NCBI RefSeq assembly: GCF_000565015.1 | Contig: NZ_JDFF01000024.1 | Location: 1 to 64,000 of the forward strand | Reading direction: 5' to 3' | Source of the DNA: Porphyromonas catoniae ATCC 51270 | GTDB taxonomy: Bacteria; Bacteroidota; Bacteroidia; Bacteroidales; Porphyromonadaceae | DNA: 64,000 nt | Shown: positions 1 through 8,047 of the stretch, one piece after another | Position numbering within the stretch: position 1 is the first letter of the stretch | Layout: every line of letters starts with the position of its first letter | Position numbers and translations under genes: made by a program | The notes under the pieces: generated by a model | The model's database searches: none | What the model was told of the DNA's origin: nothing | What the model saw: the letters and a program-made list of their open reading frames with translations, nothing else

Positions 1-7
1 CCCCCCC

Positions 8-132
8 CAACTAAACAACCTTTTACGATAAACAGAGGCTGGGATGCTTCATGGCGTGACGAGCCATGTCGTATCCCTGTCGCTTCATATTCAATCCAAA
101 TTATTTAATCCAATTAATCAGAAGTAATTAGT
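8..132 (+). promoter_or_regulatory. Leader with imperfect hairpin before surface lipoprotein gene (copy 1)
   Basis: The 5' leader of the lipoprotein gene folds into a hairpin at 41-77: GGGAT pairs with ATCCC and CATGGC with GCCATG, separated by a GCTT/TCGT internal loop. The text around it (CAACTAAACAACC, TTTTAC, then AATTAATCAG just before the start codon) recurs in diverged form at 2641-2761. Whether the hairpin is a regulatory leader, an mRNA stabiliser or a site-specific inversion/recombination remnant cannot be told from sequence. Confidence 0.4.
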
Positions 133-2184
133 ATGAAGAAAGTATTCTTTGTCTTTCTTGCGCTTGTCGCATTTGCTTCGTGCAAGAAGGATGATCTGCC
201 CAATTCCCCTTCGTCCGGAGAGAAAGAGGTGGTTCGCCTCTCCCTTTCTGGAGATCTTGGCGAAGCACGAGGTCTGATCCTTACGCCGAAGGAACAGGGA
301 GGAAAGGTTAAGATTGAGGTAAAATCCGGGGATAGGAAGCTACGAGCAGACTATCTAATTGTCAATTCTACTGGCCAGTATACATCGGGTGAAATAGACC
401 TCAAGGTTGATGCCGATGGAAAGAAGTTTCAGGCGATGGAGGATATCGATATCTCCTCTCTTGGGGGTGGACAACTAAAGGTGAGCTTACTCGTTAGAAC
501 AGGTTCTACAACCCCTAGCACTGTCCTGCAAAAGTTTAATACGACACAACCAGTTAGCGCCTCAGTCGCTCTAATTAGTGTAGGGAATAACTTAGTTCGT
601 GGAACCGACCCTCATGGAATGCCTTACATCGTAGCTCGTAACCTTTCGCTAAAGATGGCAGGTTTCCTGTTGCGTATGAAGATTAAGAATGACACAGATA
701 AGGACTATCACATACGAGCTATTCGCTCCGAATCCTTTGGAATTACTAGTAATGGGCTACTCTACCACGACACTACTACAGGCCAGATTACACTCCCAAT
801 CGGTTCGGCTACAACAGTTTTCACGTTCCCAGAAGGAAACCAAGGTATCTTACTTCGTAGCGGAGAAGAAAGTCAAGATGAGTATCTCTTTTATTGTGCT
901 ACGAGCCCTGCCCAGTATAGTAGAGGAGAAATTGCACTGGATGTAGAGCCTGTAGATGGGACGTATGGGCAGGCCGTATTTACGGACTTCCCGATGCTTT
1001 CAAATGGTACTACCTCTAGAGATGGGAAGCTTATGCGAACCACATTAACACTGCGGGAGATGACAAATCCGCTGACATACTTCGATGGTAAAATGGCTGG
1101 GCAAACTCCAACGGCAGTCTCTCCAACCGTTACCTTCGCTGGCTTCACGAACAACGCTAAAGTCACCACAAATGTGGGATACTATCTTGATGGGGAAGCG
1201 AAGCAACTGAATATCCCAGGCTACCATATAGCGAATGAGTACGAACTAGACGCTATATATCCAGCAGCCCTCGGGCCTCACTCTAGGGCTAACAGCACCG
1301 TACCAATCTATATCAAAGCAGACAAGGTGTTAGGAGGCGATCTAGGACAATTGAGTCTTGGAGATTATTACGAAGATGGAAGGTTGCAAGGTCACTTATA
1401 TCATCCCAATCCTGCACAGATTGGTTCCCATTCATTCGAGTATGCAAACGGCACCTTTATCCGAGGTAATTCAGCAGAGAGCATAGATCCGGCGCCCTAC
1501 TACCGCTACCCAGAGGATGGGTCTTGGCCGCGTTCGTCGGCATACGTCTTCAGTTCACTACGCCTCCTGGAGGATCCGAATAAGAAGATTGTTGTTTACG
1601 CCTTGCTATTTGATAAGGTGGTAGGAGCGGGAAGTCGTCGTTATGGCTACTATACTGAAGAAGCTATGAAGCGGATCCCAGGGCTCAAGCGAATTAGGCT
1701 CCTAAATAGCGCTGCTCGCTATGCATATAGGTTCTCATACTACAGGGATAAGGTCGTTATTGAAGCTTGCCCTGTAGGTGCGGATCCTAACATACAGACT
1801 GCAAAGGACGTACGCGACCGAAATGTATTCGCTACCAGCACGAAGGTTGAGCGGCGTGAAATAGTATACCTCCCTAGCACATCAAAGCGAAGGGATGGTG
1901 GCTTTACCTATAATAGGAAACAGGCAGGACAAGTGGCAAAATGGCCAGATCGCCCAGGCTATCCTTCTATATGGACGCATTCCATACCGGAGTATCCTTT
2001 GCTCCCTCTCACTTTCGGCTTCAGAATTTGCTATACGGAGAATTATCCTCCATATGTATATCTCGATTCTCAGGGTATTTCATCTACACCTATTGGCCCA
2101 AGATATGACACTGCCCCAGAGATCGAAGCGCCTTATAGTAACCCTTCTCGCTATCCAGTTCTTCTCTTTAAGAATAAAGACTAA
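133..2184 (+). CDS. Large surface lipoprotein of unknown function (possibly fimbrillin-like)
   Basis: A 683-residue protein beginning with a lipoprotein signal: a basic MKK, a hydrophobic stretch, then the lipobox FASC with Cys at about residue 17 followed by KKDD, the charge pattern of surface-exported Bacteroidota lipoproteins. The mature part is rich in Thr, Ser, Tyr and Gly and looks beta-rich, with no catalytic motif I recognise. The N-terminal 200 residues loosely resemble fimbrillin/DUF4906-type adhesins, but I cannot confirm that. A 47-residue gene follows after 21 bases and a hairpin at 2430-2465 probably ends the unit. Function is therefore open; cell-surface attachment or a structural role is inference from export signal and composition. 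Confidence 0.75.
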   Translation: MKKVFFVFLALVAFASCKKDDLPNSPSSGEKEVVRLSLSGDLGEARGLILTPKEQGGKVKIEVKSGDRKLRADYLIVNSTGQYTSGEIDLKVDADGKKFQAMEDIDISSLGGGQLKVSLLVRTGSTTPSTVLQKFNTTQPVSASVALISVGNNLVRGTDPHGMPYIVARNLSLKMAGFLLRMKIKNDTDKDYHIRAIRSESFGITSNGLLYHDTTTGQITLPIGSATTVFTFPEGNQGILLRSGEESQDEYLFYCATSPAQYSRGEIALDVEPVDGTYGQAVFTDFPMLSNGTTSRDGKLMRTTLTLREMTNPLTYFDGKMAGQTPTAVSPTVTFAGFTNNAKVTTNVGYYLDGEAKQLNIPGYHIANEYELDAIYPAALGPHSRANSTVPIYIKADKVLGGDLGQLSLGDYYEDGRLQGHLYHPNPAQIGSHSFEYANGTFIRGNSAESIDPAPYYRYPEDGSWPRSSAYVFSSLRLLEDPNKKIVVYALLFDKVVGAGSRRYGYYTEEAMKRIPGLKRIRLLNSAARYAYRFSYYRDKVVIEACPVGADPNIQTAKDVRDRNVFATSTKVERREIVYLPSTSKRRDGGFTYNRKQAGQVAKWPDRPGYPSIWTHSIPEYPLLPLTFGFRICYTENYPPYVYLDSQGISSTPIGPRYDTAPEIEAPYSNPSRYPVLLFKNKD

Positions 2185-2205
2185 GACATAAACGGAATGT
2201 AGACG

Positions 2206-2349
2206 ATGACAATGAAACAGAAGAAAATATATCAGAAGCCCTCAGTGGAGGTAATATCGTTCCAGCACTCTGAGCTTAGCCTCCTCATTAACTTCTCTGT
2301 CCAAGGGACGATTGAGGATATTGAGGATGGTGGGGAACTCTCCGATTAA
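2206..2349 (+). CDS. Small conserved-type protein following the lipoprotein
   Basis: A 47-codon frame, ATG at 2206 (a second ATG at 2212 gives 45 codons) to TAA at 2347-2349, lying 21 bases after the lipoprotein stop. The product begins MTMKQKKIYQKPSVEVI and ends in an acidic tail (EDIEDGGELSD). Short proteins with a KYxKPxVEVI-like start and an acidic or Gly-rich end are common in Bacteroidota, often next to surface lipoprotein or exported-peptide genes; some resemble peptide precursors. No function is assigned. The reading frame, spacing and that family resemblance are the support. Confidence 0.55.
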   Translation: MTMKQKKIYQKPSVEVISFQHSELSLLINFSVQGTIEDIEDGGELSD

Positions 2350-2429
2350 GCCTGGTTAATGCTCGAGTAGCATCCACCAGTGCAGATTCACATTGTGGTC
2401 TGCTCTCGACTTAGTGGACACGACTGACG

Positions 2430-2465
2430 TAGCGAGTCCGGAGGTAATAACCTTCGGGCTCGCTA
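2430..2465 (+). terminator. Hairpin after the lipoprotein unit
   Basis: TAGCGAG (2430-2436) pairs with CTCGCTA (2459-2465) with additional AGGT/ACCT pairing inside. It lies 80 bases after the 47-residue gene and is followed by CTCTTATG. It is a plausible terminator for the upstream unit, without a strong U-tract. Confidence 0.5.
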
Positions 2466-2640
2466 CTCTTATGAATAGTCTTAGCCTGCTATCTATGATT
2501 ATTCCCATACTTCTATCGTCGCTGAGATTCGTTAAGCATAATGGCAAGACATCAAACATATAGCAACAAAATAGCGCAGAGAAGTCCTACTCCTCGAAGT
2601 TTTCTTTATGTCTCGTCTTACCGAAAGCTTAGCCGAATTC
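2466..2640. other. Intergenic, no gene seen
   Basis: No convincing coding frame, RNA or repeat is visible between the terminator hairpin and the second leader copy. Confidence 0.5.
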
Positions 2641-2761
2641 CCCACAACCTCAACTAAGCAACCCTTTACAACAAAAATAAGTTAGGGACACTGCATGGCA
2701 CTATAGGTCACGCAGTGTCCCCTCCTTGTTTTGTATAATCACAATTAATCAGTCATCATTT
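2641..2761 (+). repeat. Diverged second copy of the lipoprotein leader with perfect hairpin
   Basis: CAACTAAGCAACC, TTTAC and AATTAATCAG match the leader at 8-132 in the same order and spacing. Here the hairpin has a perfect 10-bp stem: GGGACACTGC at 2685-2694 against GCAGTGTCCC at 2712-2721. It is followed only by a 22-codon frame (2762-2830), so the gene it once preceded may be lost, or this may be a free-standing regulatory/recombination unit. Confidence 0.45.
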
Positions 2762-2830
2762 ATGCAGCAAGTTCTCAAATGCTCTGTGGAACATCTTTCT
2801 CTTGCTTCAAGTAAGAAGGAAGAGCGATAG

Positions 2831-3314
2831 AAGCAACAAACTAATGATGTACAATCCCCCTCCTTGACATAAATAGTGCGATAGCACAAGCCCTAGGGTT
2901 GAGAATAGGGCCGAGGCTCGTGGCTGCGGGGGCTACATTAACAGGATGAGAAAGCCTGCTCGAGGCGTTAAGGATTAGGAGATACTCCAATACGTTCATC
3001 TAAAGCAGTTACGAGCCTATTATGGAGCCTTTTAGGTAATGTTTTAGTCAATATAAGATTCTTATCTTATACTTCATCATATTAGAAGATAGGTTTTCCT
3101 ATTTGGGAATAGCCTTATAGAGGTCTTTCATAATCCTTGTATTTCTAGAAAAATCCTTGATAATCCAAGTGGTAATAATCTATCTGTAGGGCTTGACTAG
3201 GAAGAGGCAAAGAACCTTACTCTTGCTTAAGGAGTGGATAAGTATAAATTTCTGACTCAAGCTCAGTAGAAACCCATTCTTCCTCTCTGTCATGAGGTGC
3301 ATGTTGGTAATTAT
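2831..3314. other. Intergenic, no gene seen
   Basis: AT-richer stretch with frequent stops in all frames. Only a short frame (22 codons, 2762-2830) precedes it. It may hold decayed coding sequence, but I cannot identify any. Confidence 0.4.
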
Positions 3315-3443
3315 TCAACCTCGTAGGTAAATTATTTACCACCTAGGTGTCAAGAAAATTACCACCGAGGTGCTAAGAAAATTACCACCTAGGTGTCAAA
3401 AAAATTACCACCGAGGTGGTATTTACTCTACCTCCTCGGTGGT
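3315..3443. repeat. Palindrome array B1 (six units, 23-bp pitch)
   Basis: Units of the type ACCACC-N2-GGTGGT start at 3315 (degenerate), 3338, 3361, 3384, 3407 and 3430, each exactly 23 bases apart. The last two are the best palindromes. The 9-base spacers are nearly constant in the middle of the array (AAGAAAATT), unlike the type-A arrays. It lies 54 bases past the 3' end of the minus-strand DUF799 gene. A second array of the same type is at 52432-52561. Confidence 0.9.
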
Positions 3444-3497
3444 GTTCTTTTCTTGCTATATGAGAGTGAATGGGTAGGAGAAGGCAGGGGCCGATCT

Positions 3498-4214
3498 CTA
3501 CTTACGGCGGAGTACAACGCCCCTGACGTGTGCTGGGCTTGCTGGTGTTTTACGATCCTTGTCGTAGCTATTGTGGTACTTCCCGACAGGCATATCTGAG
3601 ACCGCTTCTTCGTTGGCTAGCTGGGCCACAATACCCTTATCTGTGAGGGCTGTGCTGAGGGCATCCGCAGCGAGTGAGACGAGCACACCAAAGATCCCGC
3701 CACCAGCTCCTGCAGCAACGCTCGTATCTAGTGTACCTTCGATGCGCCGAGCGAATATGTTTTCTCCTGTACGTACCGAGCGAAGGATATACTCCGCATC
3801 AATATTGATGCTGGAGGTTAGGGCTTGCTTCTCCCAGCGATGGATGATGGTAAAGAGGACAGCATCTGCACCAAAGACCCTGCCAAAAGGACGTAAATCA
3901 CCCTCAAGAAAGACTTCGGCATTGGCTGCACTCTCCTGCTCGAGTAGCTCCTTGGCTAGGAAGGGTGAGTAGACGTAGTATCCACGCTCAGCTAGAGGTA
4001 CCATGAGCGTAGCAAAGAAGTTGTCCTTAGCCTCTACTTGATTGGTCTCGTTGATGGGAGGCATGACAACGATGGAGGTAGGCTTCTCTTCGTAGAGCTT
4101 GGGATAGAGCGTCTCTCGGTTGCTATCCTTCGCTACGCCACATGAGGTAAGGGTGGAGAGCGAGAGTAAGAGTGTGGGGATGGCAATGGCTAAAGAGCGT
4201 AATGTGTGCTTCAT
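3498..4214 (-). CDS. DUF799 / GNA1162-family lipoprotein
   Basis: 238 residues with a signal peptide ending in the lipobox LTSC (Cys at about 25). The body carries the signature stretch SIVVMPPINETNQVEAKD and a later FGADAVLFTIIHRWE, both typical of the GNA1162/DUF799 family, outer-membrane-associated lipoproteins with a CsgG-like fold. It is the last of four co-directional genes; its start overlaps the DUF4810 stop by four bases, so translation is probably coupled. The CsgG-DUF4810-DUF799 trio is a recurrent operon in Gram-negatives and presumably builds an envelope complex, whose substrate is unknown. Confidence 0.85.
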   Translation of the reverse strand: MKHTLRSLAIAIPTLLLSLSTLTSCGVAKDSNRETLYPKLYEEKPTSIVVMPPINETNQVEAKDNFFATLMVPLAERGYYVYSPFLAKELLEQESAANAEVFLEGDLRPFGRVFGADAVLFTIIHRWEKQALTSSINIDAEYILRSVRTGENIFARRIEGTLDTSVAAGAGGGIFGVLVSLAADALSTALTDKGIVAQLANEEAVSDMPVGKYHNSYDKDRKTPASPAHVRGVVLRRK

Positions 4215-4558
4215 TTCTTCAGTTGTTTAATCATGTTACCGATGAAAAGTTTACTCTCAGGGTAGAGGGCAATTTCCTTCTCCATGAGTTTTATTCCCTC
4301 AGCTTGCTTTCCCTGTTTATAGAGCATATAGCCGTACTCAGCACAGATGCCTGGGGGTGGTGTGTTCCTTGTGCCTGCGGGGCTGTTGATGAGTTTCTCA
4401 TAGGTGAGCTCTAGAGCTTTTAGATGCTCGGGTGTGGGACTCTTTGCTACGTTGTAGGACACTCGGTCATAGCCGTGCCACGAGTAGAGCCGTGACGTAG
4501 AGCCACAGCTCGTAAGGAGTATAGCCAGAGCGGCTATACTCCCAATCTTTCGGATCAT
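4211..4558 (-). CDS. DUF4810-family lipoprotein
   Basis: 115 residues with lipobox LLTSC (Cys at about 18). The features LYSWHGY near residue 25, TPPPGICAEYGYMLYKQGK around 65-83 and the closing PES...N are those of DUF4810, a short TPR-like lipoprotein found between CsgG-like and DUF799 genes. It sits in exactly that position here. No biochemical activity is known; a structural or chaperone role in the same envelope complex is inferred from synteny. Confidence 0.85.
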   Translation of the reverse strand: MIRKIGSIAALAILLTSCGSTSRLYSWHGYDRVSYNVAKSPTPEHLKALELTYEKLINSPAGTRNTPPPGICAEYGYMLYKQGKQAEGIKLMEKEIALYPESKLFIGNMIKQLKK

Positions 4559-4605
4559 AATAGTGAGAATTAGTTGAAATGAATGGTGTCTATCAGAGGG
4601 TAGAG

Positions 4606-4962
4606 CTAGCGAAGGGTAATCGTCTTTGTTGATCGTGTCGAGACGAATATTTCCTGCTGGAAGATCTTGCGCCCTGCTGTATCATGTACGAGGATGACAT
4701 GTTTACCTGGAGTGATGGTAATACGTTTGGCATGGCGAGTTACTTGGTCTGGACGCACAGCTACGATACCGATTGTGGATTCGTCATCGATAGAGACAAA
4801 AACCTTCTTCCCTTGGTAAAGTGGCGAAGCGGCTATGACGAGGTAGGACTCGTCACTAAGCCCCCCAGACATCGAGGCTGTAGTACCACAAGAAACGCCG
4901 ATGACGAGGAAGGCAAACATAGCGAGGATAAGAGCCGTACCTCTTTTGAATAACTGATTCAT
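4606..4962 (-). CDS. Small lipoprotein of the CsgG operon
   Basis: 118 residues, signal peptide with lipobox GVSC (Cys at about 25). The mature part has a GKKVFVSIDDE segment and a GKHVILVHDTAGRKIF segment, resembling short PEGA-like beta domains that display basic residues, but I do not recognise a named family with certainty. It lies between the CsgG-like and DUF4810 genes (25 and 47 bases away), so it is probably a further component of the same envelope assembly. It is absent from the better-known proteobacterial versions of this operon as I recall them. Confidence 0.7.
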   Translation of the reverse strand: MNQLFKRGTALILAMFAFLVIGVSCGTTASMSGGLSDESYLVIAASPLYQGKKVFVSIDDESTIGIVAVRPDQVTRHAKRITITPGKHVILVHDTAGRKIFQQEIFVSTRSTKTITLR

Positions 4963-4987
4963 AGGACTGACTAATTAGAGGATATGA

Positions 4988-5923
4988 CTAGGGCTGTACG
5001 TAGTAATTATCGAGTGCCTTCGTATCAAATGTGCCAGATACGAGCTCGACGATGGAGTACTCAGTATCGGGGGTATCTCCAGCGATGCTCCCAACGCGTA
5101 TCTGGGCAACGGGTTTACCAGCGAGCTCAAAGGTGACTCCCGTCTGAGGGTTCTTCACCTTCTTGCCTCGCTTATACAGGGTGAAGGTATCCCCTACACG
5201 AATGCCCTGTGCTGCACCACCGGCTAAGATAATACCATCTTCATCTGCGCTGATGACATAGGTGCGCCAAGGCTTGTCTGTGCATTTATTGATGATATTC
5301 TCTACTAGTTGGTCTATGGCGCCAGAGATTGCCTTATCACTCAGTGTAGCATCATATCCTGCCTTACCACCCAGCCCAAGGGTACTCTTGCTCGTTGTCT
5401 CAGCCTGCCCTTTCGCCTCCTCAGAATAGATGACTTGACCCGTTGTGACATCTACGATACGGATGCTTACACCAGCCTGTACGGTCTGACTCTTCTCCGA
5501 GGAGAAAAGACCTTCCTTGCCCGTTACCTTGCGACCAAATTCTGTAATGGAACCAAGGATTAGGTAGTCCGCGCCAATCTTTTGACCTTCACCGGACTTC
5601 AGTTCTGCCTCGAGCTTGTCCGTGTCACTACGCTCCAAGAGGATGAACTTCCCAGAGGCACTGAGCTTAGCCATAAGGATGTCTAGAGCCTGCTTAGCCA
5701 TAGGATCGTTAGCACGGTCATAGAAAATTCCTTTGCCGTATTGGGTTTCATTTGAGAAACGCCCGACAGCAACCTTCCATTTGAGCCCTCGAGGTTGGAT
5801 GTTGTGGTGATCTACACCCTGCTGCGCCACCACACGAGGGGGATCCTGAGCGTAAAGAATCGAGGTGCTACATCCTGTGATGAGGAGTACCCCTATTAAA
5901 GCCTTTAATGTTTTCATCTTCAC
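4988..5923 (-). CDS. CsgG/HfaB-family outer-membrane lipoprotein
   Basis: 311 residues. A signal peptide with lipobox ITGCS is followed by the CsgG core: WKVAVGRFSNETQYGKG near residue 50, KFILLERSDTDKL near 95, GADYLILGSITEFG near 120 and SVRIVDVTTGQVIYSEEAKG near 150. CsgG forms nonameric export channels for curli subunits in E. coli; here there are no curli genes, only three further lipoproteins, as in many bacteria, so the exported or sensed partner is unknown. The C-terminal 80 residues add a beta domain (GAAQGIRVGDTFTLYKRGK). First gene of its operon, with a -7 box at 5952-5959. Confidence 0.85.
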   Translation of the reverse strand: MKMKTLKALIGVLLITGCSTSILYAQDPPRVVAQQGVDHHNIQPRGLKWKVAVGRFSNETQYGKGIFYDRANDPMAKQALDILMAKLSASGKFILLERSDTDKLEAELKSGEGQKIGADYLILGSITEFGRKVTGKEGLFSSEKSQTVQAGVSIRIVDVTTGQVIYSEEAKGQAETTSKSTLGLGGKAGYDATLSDKAISGAIDQLVENIINKCTDKPWRTYVISADEDGIILAGGAAQGIRVGDTFTLYKRGKKVKNPQTGVTFELAGKPVAQIRVGSIAGDTPDTEYSIVELVSGTFDTKALDNYYVQP

Positions 5924-5951
5924 TTAGATATTTAGAGTTCATTTGATAGAG

Positions 5952-5959
5952 CAAATGTA
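5952..5959 (-). promoter_or_regulatory. Bacteroidota -7 box for the CsgG operon
   Basis: On the minus strand this reads TACATTTG, matching TAnnTTTG, 29 bases upstream of the CsgG-like start. No TTTG lies at the usual 19-base distance. Confidence 0.35.
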
Positions 5960-6088
5960 GATAATTATACAGACAAATCCTAGTTTATGCTACACCTTGG
6001 TATAGGCGTGGTCGAAGGCTGTCCGATAGATGCCTCACGTCTCTTTTCCCTTTCCCTCTATTTAGGGTGTTTATAAGGGGTGGGCAGA

Positions 6089-6195
6089 GAGTTACCATAA
6101 CTCGTCTTAGCGAGTTATGGTAACTCGCCGTGAAGACTTATGGTAATTCCTTTTGACGAGTTATAGTAACTCGTTAAGACGACTTACCATAAGTT
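6089..6195. repeat. Palindrome array A1 (five units, 23-bp pitch)
   Basis: Five 15-base cores of the type GAGTTA-N3-TAACTC start at 6089, 6112, 6135, 6158 and 6181, so every step is exactly 23. Centres are CCA, TGG, TGG, TAG and CCA, meaning units occur in both orientations. The 8-base spacers differ (GTCTTAGC, GCCGTGAA, CTTTTGAC, GTTAAGAC). It lies between the start of the CsgG operon and the end of the SusC/D operon. The rest of 5960-6424 holds nothing else I recognise. Confidence 0.95.
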
Positions 6196-6424
6196 GTGGA
6201 CGCCTAGTTTTGTTTCTTTGTAATTGACTGTTGTTTAGTTTGATATGTCCTCTTTCTAGAGGCAAAAATAATCGTTGACCAGCCTAGCAGACTTTTAACC
6301 CTGATATGATGCCCCCTCTGTGCTATTTATTGTACGAGTGTCCGTGCTGATGATGTGTGCTTTTAGAGGGGCTCTTCTACCCCTTATGACCAAGTCTCAT
6401 TGCTGGCTTACCCTTATACAAGAT

Positions 6425-6459
6425 CCCCAGCCCGAAAGAGTAGCACTTTCGGGCTGGGG
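6425..6459 (-). terminator. Terminator hairpin of the SusC/SusD operon
   Basis: CCCCAGCCCGAAAG (6425-6438) pairs perfectly with CTTTCGGGCTGGGG (6446-6459), 30 bases past the SusD-type stop codon. There is no long U-tract on the minus strand. Confidence 0.75.
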
Positions 6460-6488
6460 ATACGTGAAGAAAAAAGAAGGGGAGAGGG

Positions 6489-8006
6489 CTAGTAGCCAGG
6501 GTTCTGTTGCTGGGCTAGCGTAGGATTGACATCTAGCTCTGCCTCTGGGATAGGAAGGATTGTGCGGAAGTATGTATGGTCAAAGGACTGGCTTTTCTTA
6601 TCCAAAGTACCATGCCAGCCTGCGACACCACCATAGAAACGTTCACATCGGAGCCCATTTCTCATCAGGTCAAAGAAACGGTGTCCTTCTCCTACTAGTT
6701 CCTTTGCTCGCTCGAGGAGAATACGTTCGAGTGTAACATCAGCTAGAGCCACGGACTTCGAGCCATTGGCACGCTTGACGATGGTATTGAGGTAGGTTTG
6801 TGCTGTGGCCTTATCGTTGAGCTTGAATGCTGCTTCTGCAGCATTGAGATAGACCTCAGCTAGACGGATGACTGGGATGTCGTTTGAACGCATGTCCTTA
6901 TAGGCTGCCTTACCAGGATATTTACCGATGAAAATTTTCATATTTGGTTTAATCTCTGGTACTCCTTTGATTGCATCAGCGGCCTTTGTGCCTTCACTTG
7001 GCCAGAGCACATTCCAACGAATATCGTCTGGGTCTTGTAGCATCTCTTCATAGAACTTCTTGGTGATATGAGCATTATAATAGCCATTCACATTGTAGAT
7101 ATAGGCTAGCCCTTCACGGTCTGCCCAGTCCTTGGTGTCGAAGTTTACGATCGAGAAAATCATTTCTTTAGATCCCGGTTCGCTCCAGATAGTCTTATAT
7201 TCACTGACTGTGGAGGCAAGTTCATACTTCCCACTTTCAATGACCTCTTTACAGAGGCGAAGAGCCTCGGTGTTCCCCTCAGATGTACCCATGTATAGAT
7301 ATACACGGGCTAGTAGAGCCTTTGCAGCATAAAGACTGATGAAGCCATAGTCTGTTTCGCTCAGAGCATTACTGGCTATCGCCTCCTTGAAATCAGAGAT
7401 GATCTGTGTGTATACCTCACCAAGAGTAGCACGTCCTGGTGTACTCTTATTCTCTGGGACAGTTACGAGGATAGGCACACCAGGAGCTTTACCATCATTG
7501 GAGAATGGATAGGGTGTAGCATACTGGCGACATAGGTCGAAATGTACGAGGGCGCGTACAGCTAAGGCTTGAGCACGTGCACTTTTAATCTGGGCAGCCT
7601 GACTGGTAGATGGTGAGGCATTCGTTAGGTTGTCGCACATCTCGATGAGACGATTAGCTCTACGGAGGGTATTGTAAGCCTTATACCAGATACCAGGAGC
7701 ATTGCTCTTGGTATAGGACATCTCGTAATAGGAACTCACACGAGAGCCGGAAGGGACCCCTTGTACGTCATCCCCCATTAGATCTCCTGCGATGGGGAAC
7801 ATAGCAGCGTAGTACGCAGTGCTTCTACTATTCCCTTGGAGTCCATCGTAGAGTCCATTTACAGCTGAGGGAAGTAGACTGTACTCAGAGAGTACTTTAT
7901 CTGTAGGAAGGGAGTCAGAAGGCTCTGTATTGAGGAAGTCCTTACATGCGGGTAAGGTAGCCATCATGCACATGCAAGCAAGGATGGCAAGACGATTCTT
8001 TTTCAT
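6489..8006 (-). CDS. SusD/RagB-family nutrient-binding lipoprotein
   Basis: 505 residues from the chosen ATG at 8006 (an ATG five codons earlier gives a poorer signal peptide). Lipobox LPAC is followed by KDFLNTEPSD, the standard SusD N-terminus, then TPR-like helices (YKAYNTLRRANRLIEMCDN near 110; ALAVRALVHFDLCRQYATPYP near 150) and a C-terminal SusD domain (IPVIRLAEVYLNAAEAAF; LLERAKELVGEGHRFFDLMRNG). It is a surface lipoprotein that caps the SusC-type barrel and binds the ligand before import. It lies 41 bases downstream of the SusC gene; no glycosidase is adjacent, so the substrate is not predictable. A peptide-importing RagAB-type role is as possible as a glycan one. Confidence 0.95.
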   Translation of the reverse strand: MKKNRLAILACMCMMATLPACKDFLNTEPSDSLPTDKVLSEYSLLPSAVNGLYDGLQGNSRSTAYYAAMFPIAGDLMGDDVQGVPSGSRVSSYYEMSYTKSNAPGIWYKAYNTLRRANRLIEMCDNLTNASPSTSQAAQIKSARAQALAVRALVHFDLCRQYATPYPFSNDGKAPGVPILVTVPENKSTPGRATLGEVYTQIISDFKEAIASNALSETDYGFISLYAAKALLARVYLYMGTSEGNTEALRLCKEVIESGKYELASTVSEYKTIWSEPGSKEMIFSIVNFDTKDWADREGLAYIYNVNGYYNAHITKKFYEEMLQDPDDIRWNVLWPSEGTKAADAIKGVPEIKPNMKIFIGKYPGKAAYKDMRSNDIPVIRLAEVYLNAAEAAFKLNDKATAQTYLNTIVKRANGSKSVALADVTLERILLERAKELVGEGHRFFDLMRNGLRCERFYGGVAGWHGTLDKKSQSFDHTYFRTILPIPEAELDVNPTLAQQQNPGY

Positions 8007-8047
8007 GAGAGTTATTGTCATAACTAAGATTTAACTTCATGCAGCTC

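Noticed and set aside
3315-3443. Array as a simple tandem repeat or IS remnant
   Set aside because: Only palindromes and pitch are shared, not whole units; no terminal inverted repeats, target duplications or transposase are seen at any of the twelve sites.
6089-6195. CRISPR-like look of the palindrome arrays
   Set aside because: Repeats are only 14-17 bases, vary between units and flip orientation; spacers are 6-10 bases; no cas genes are present.
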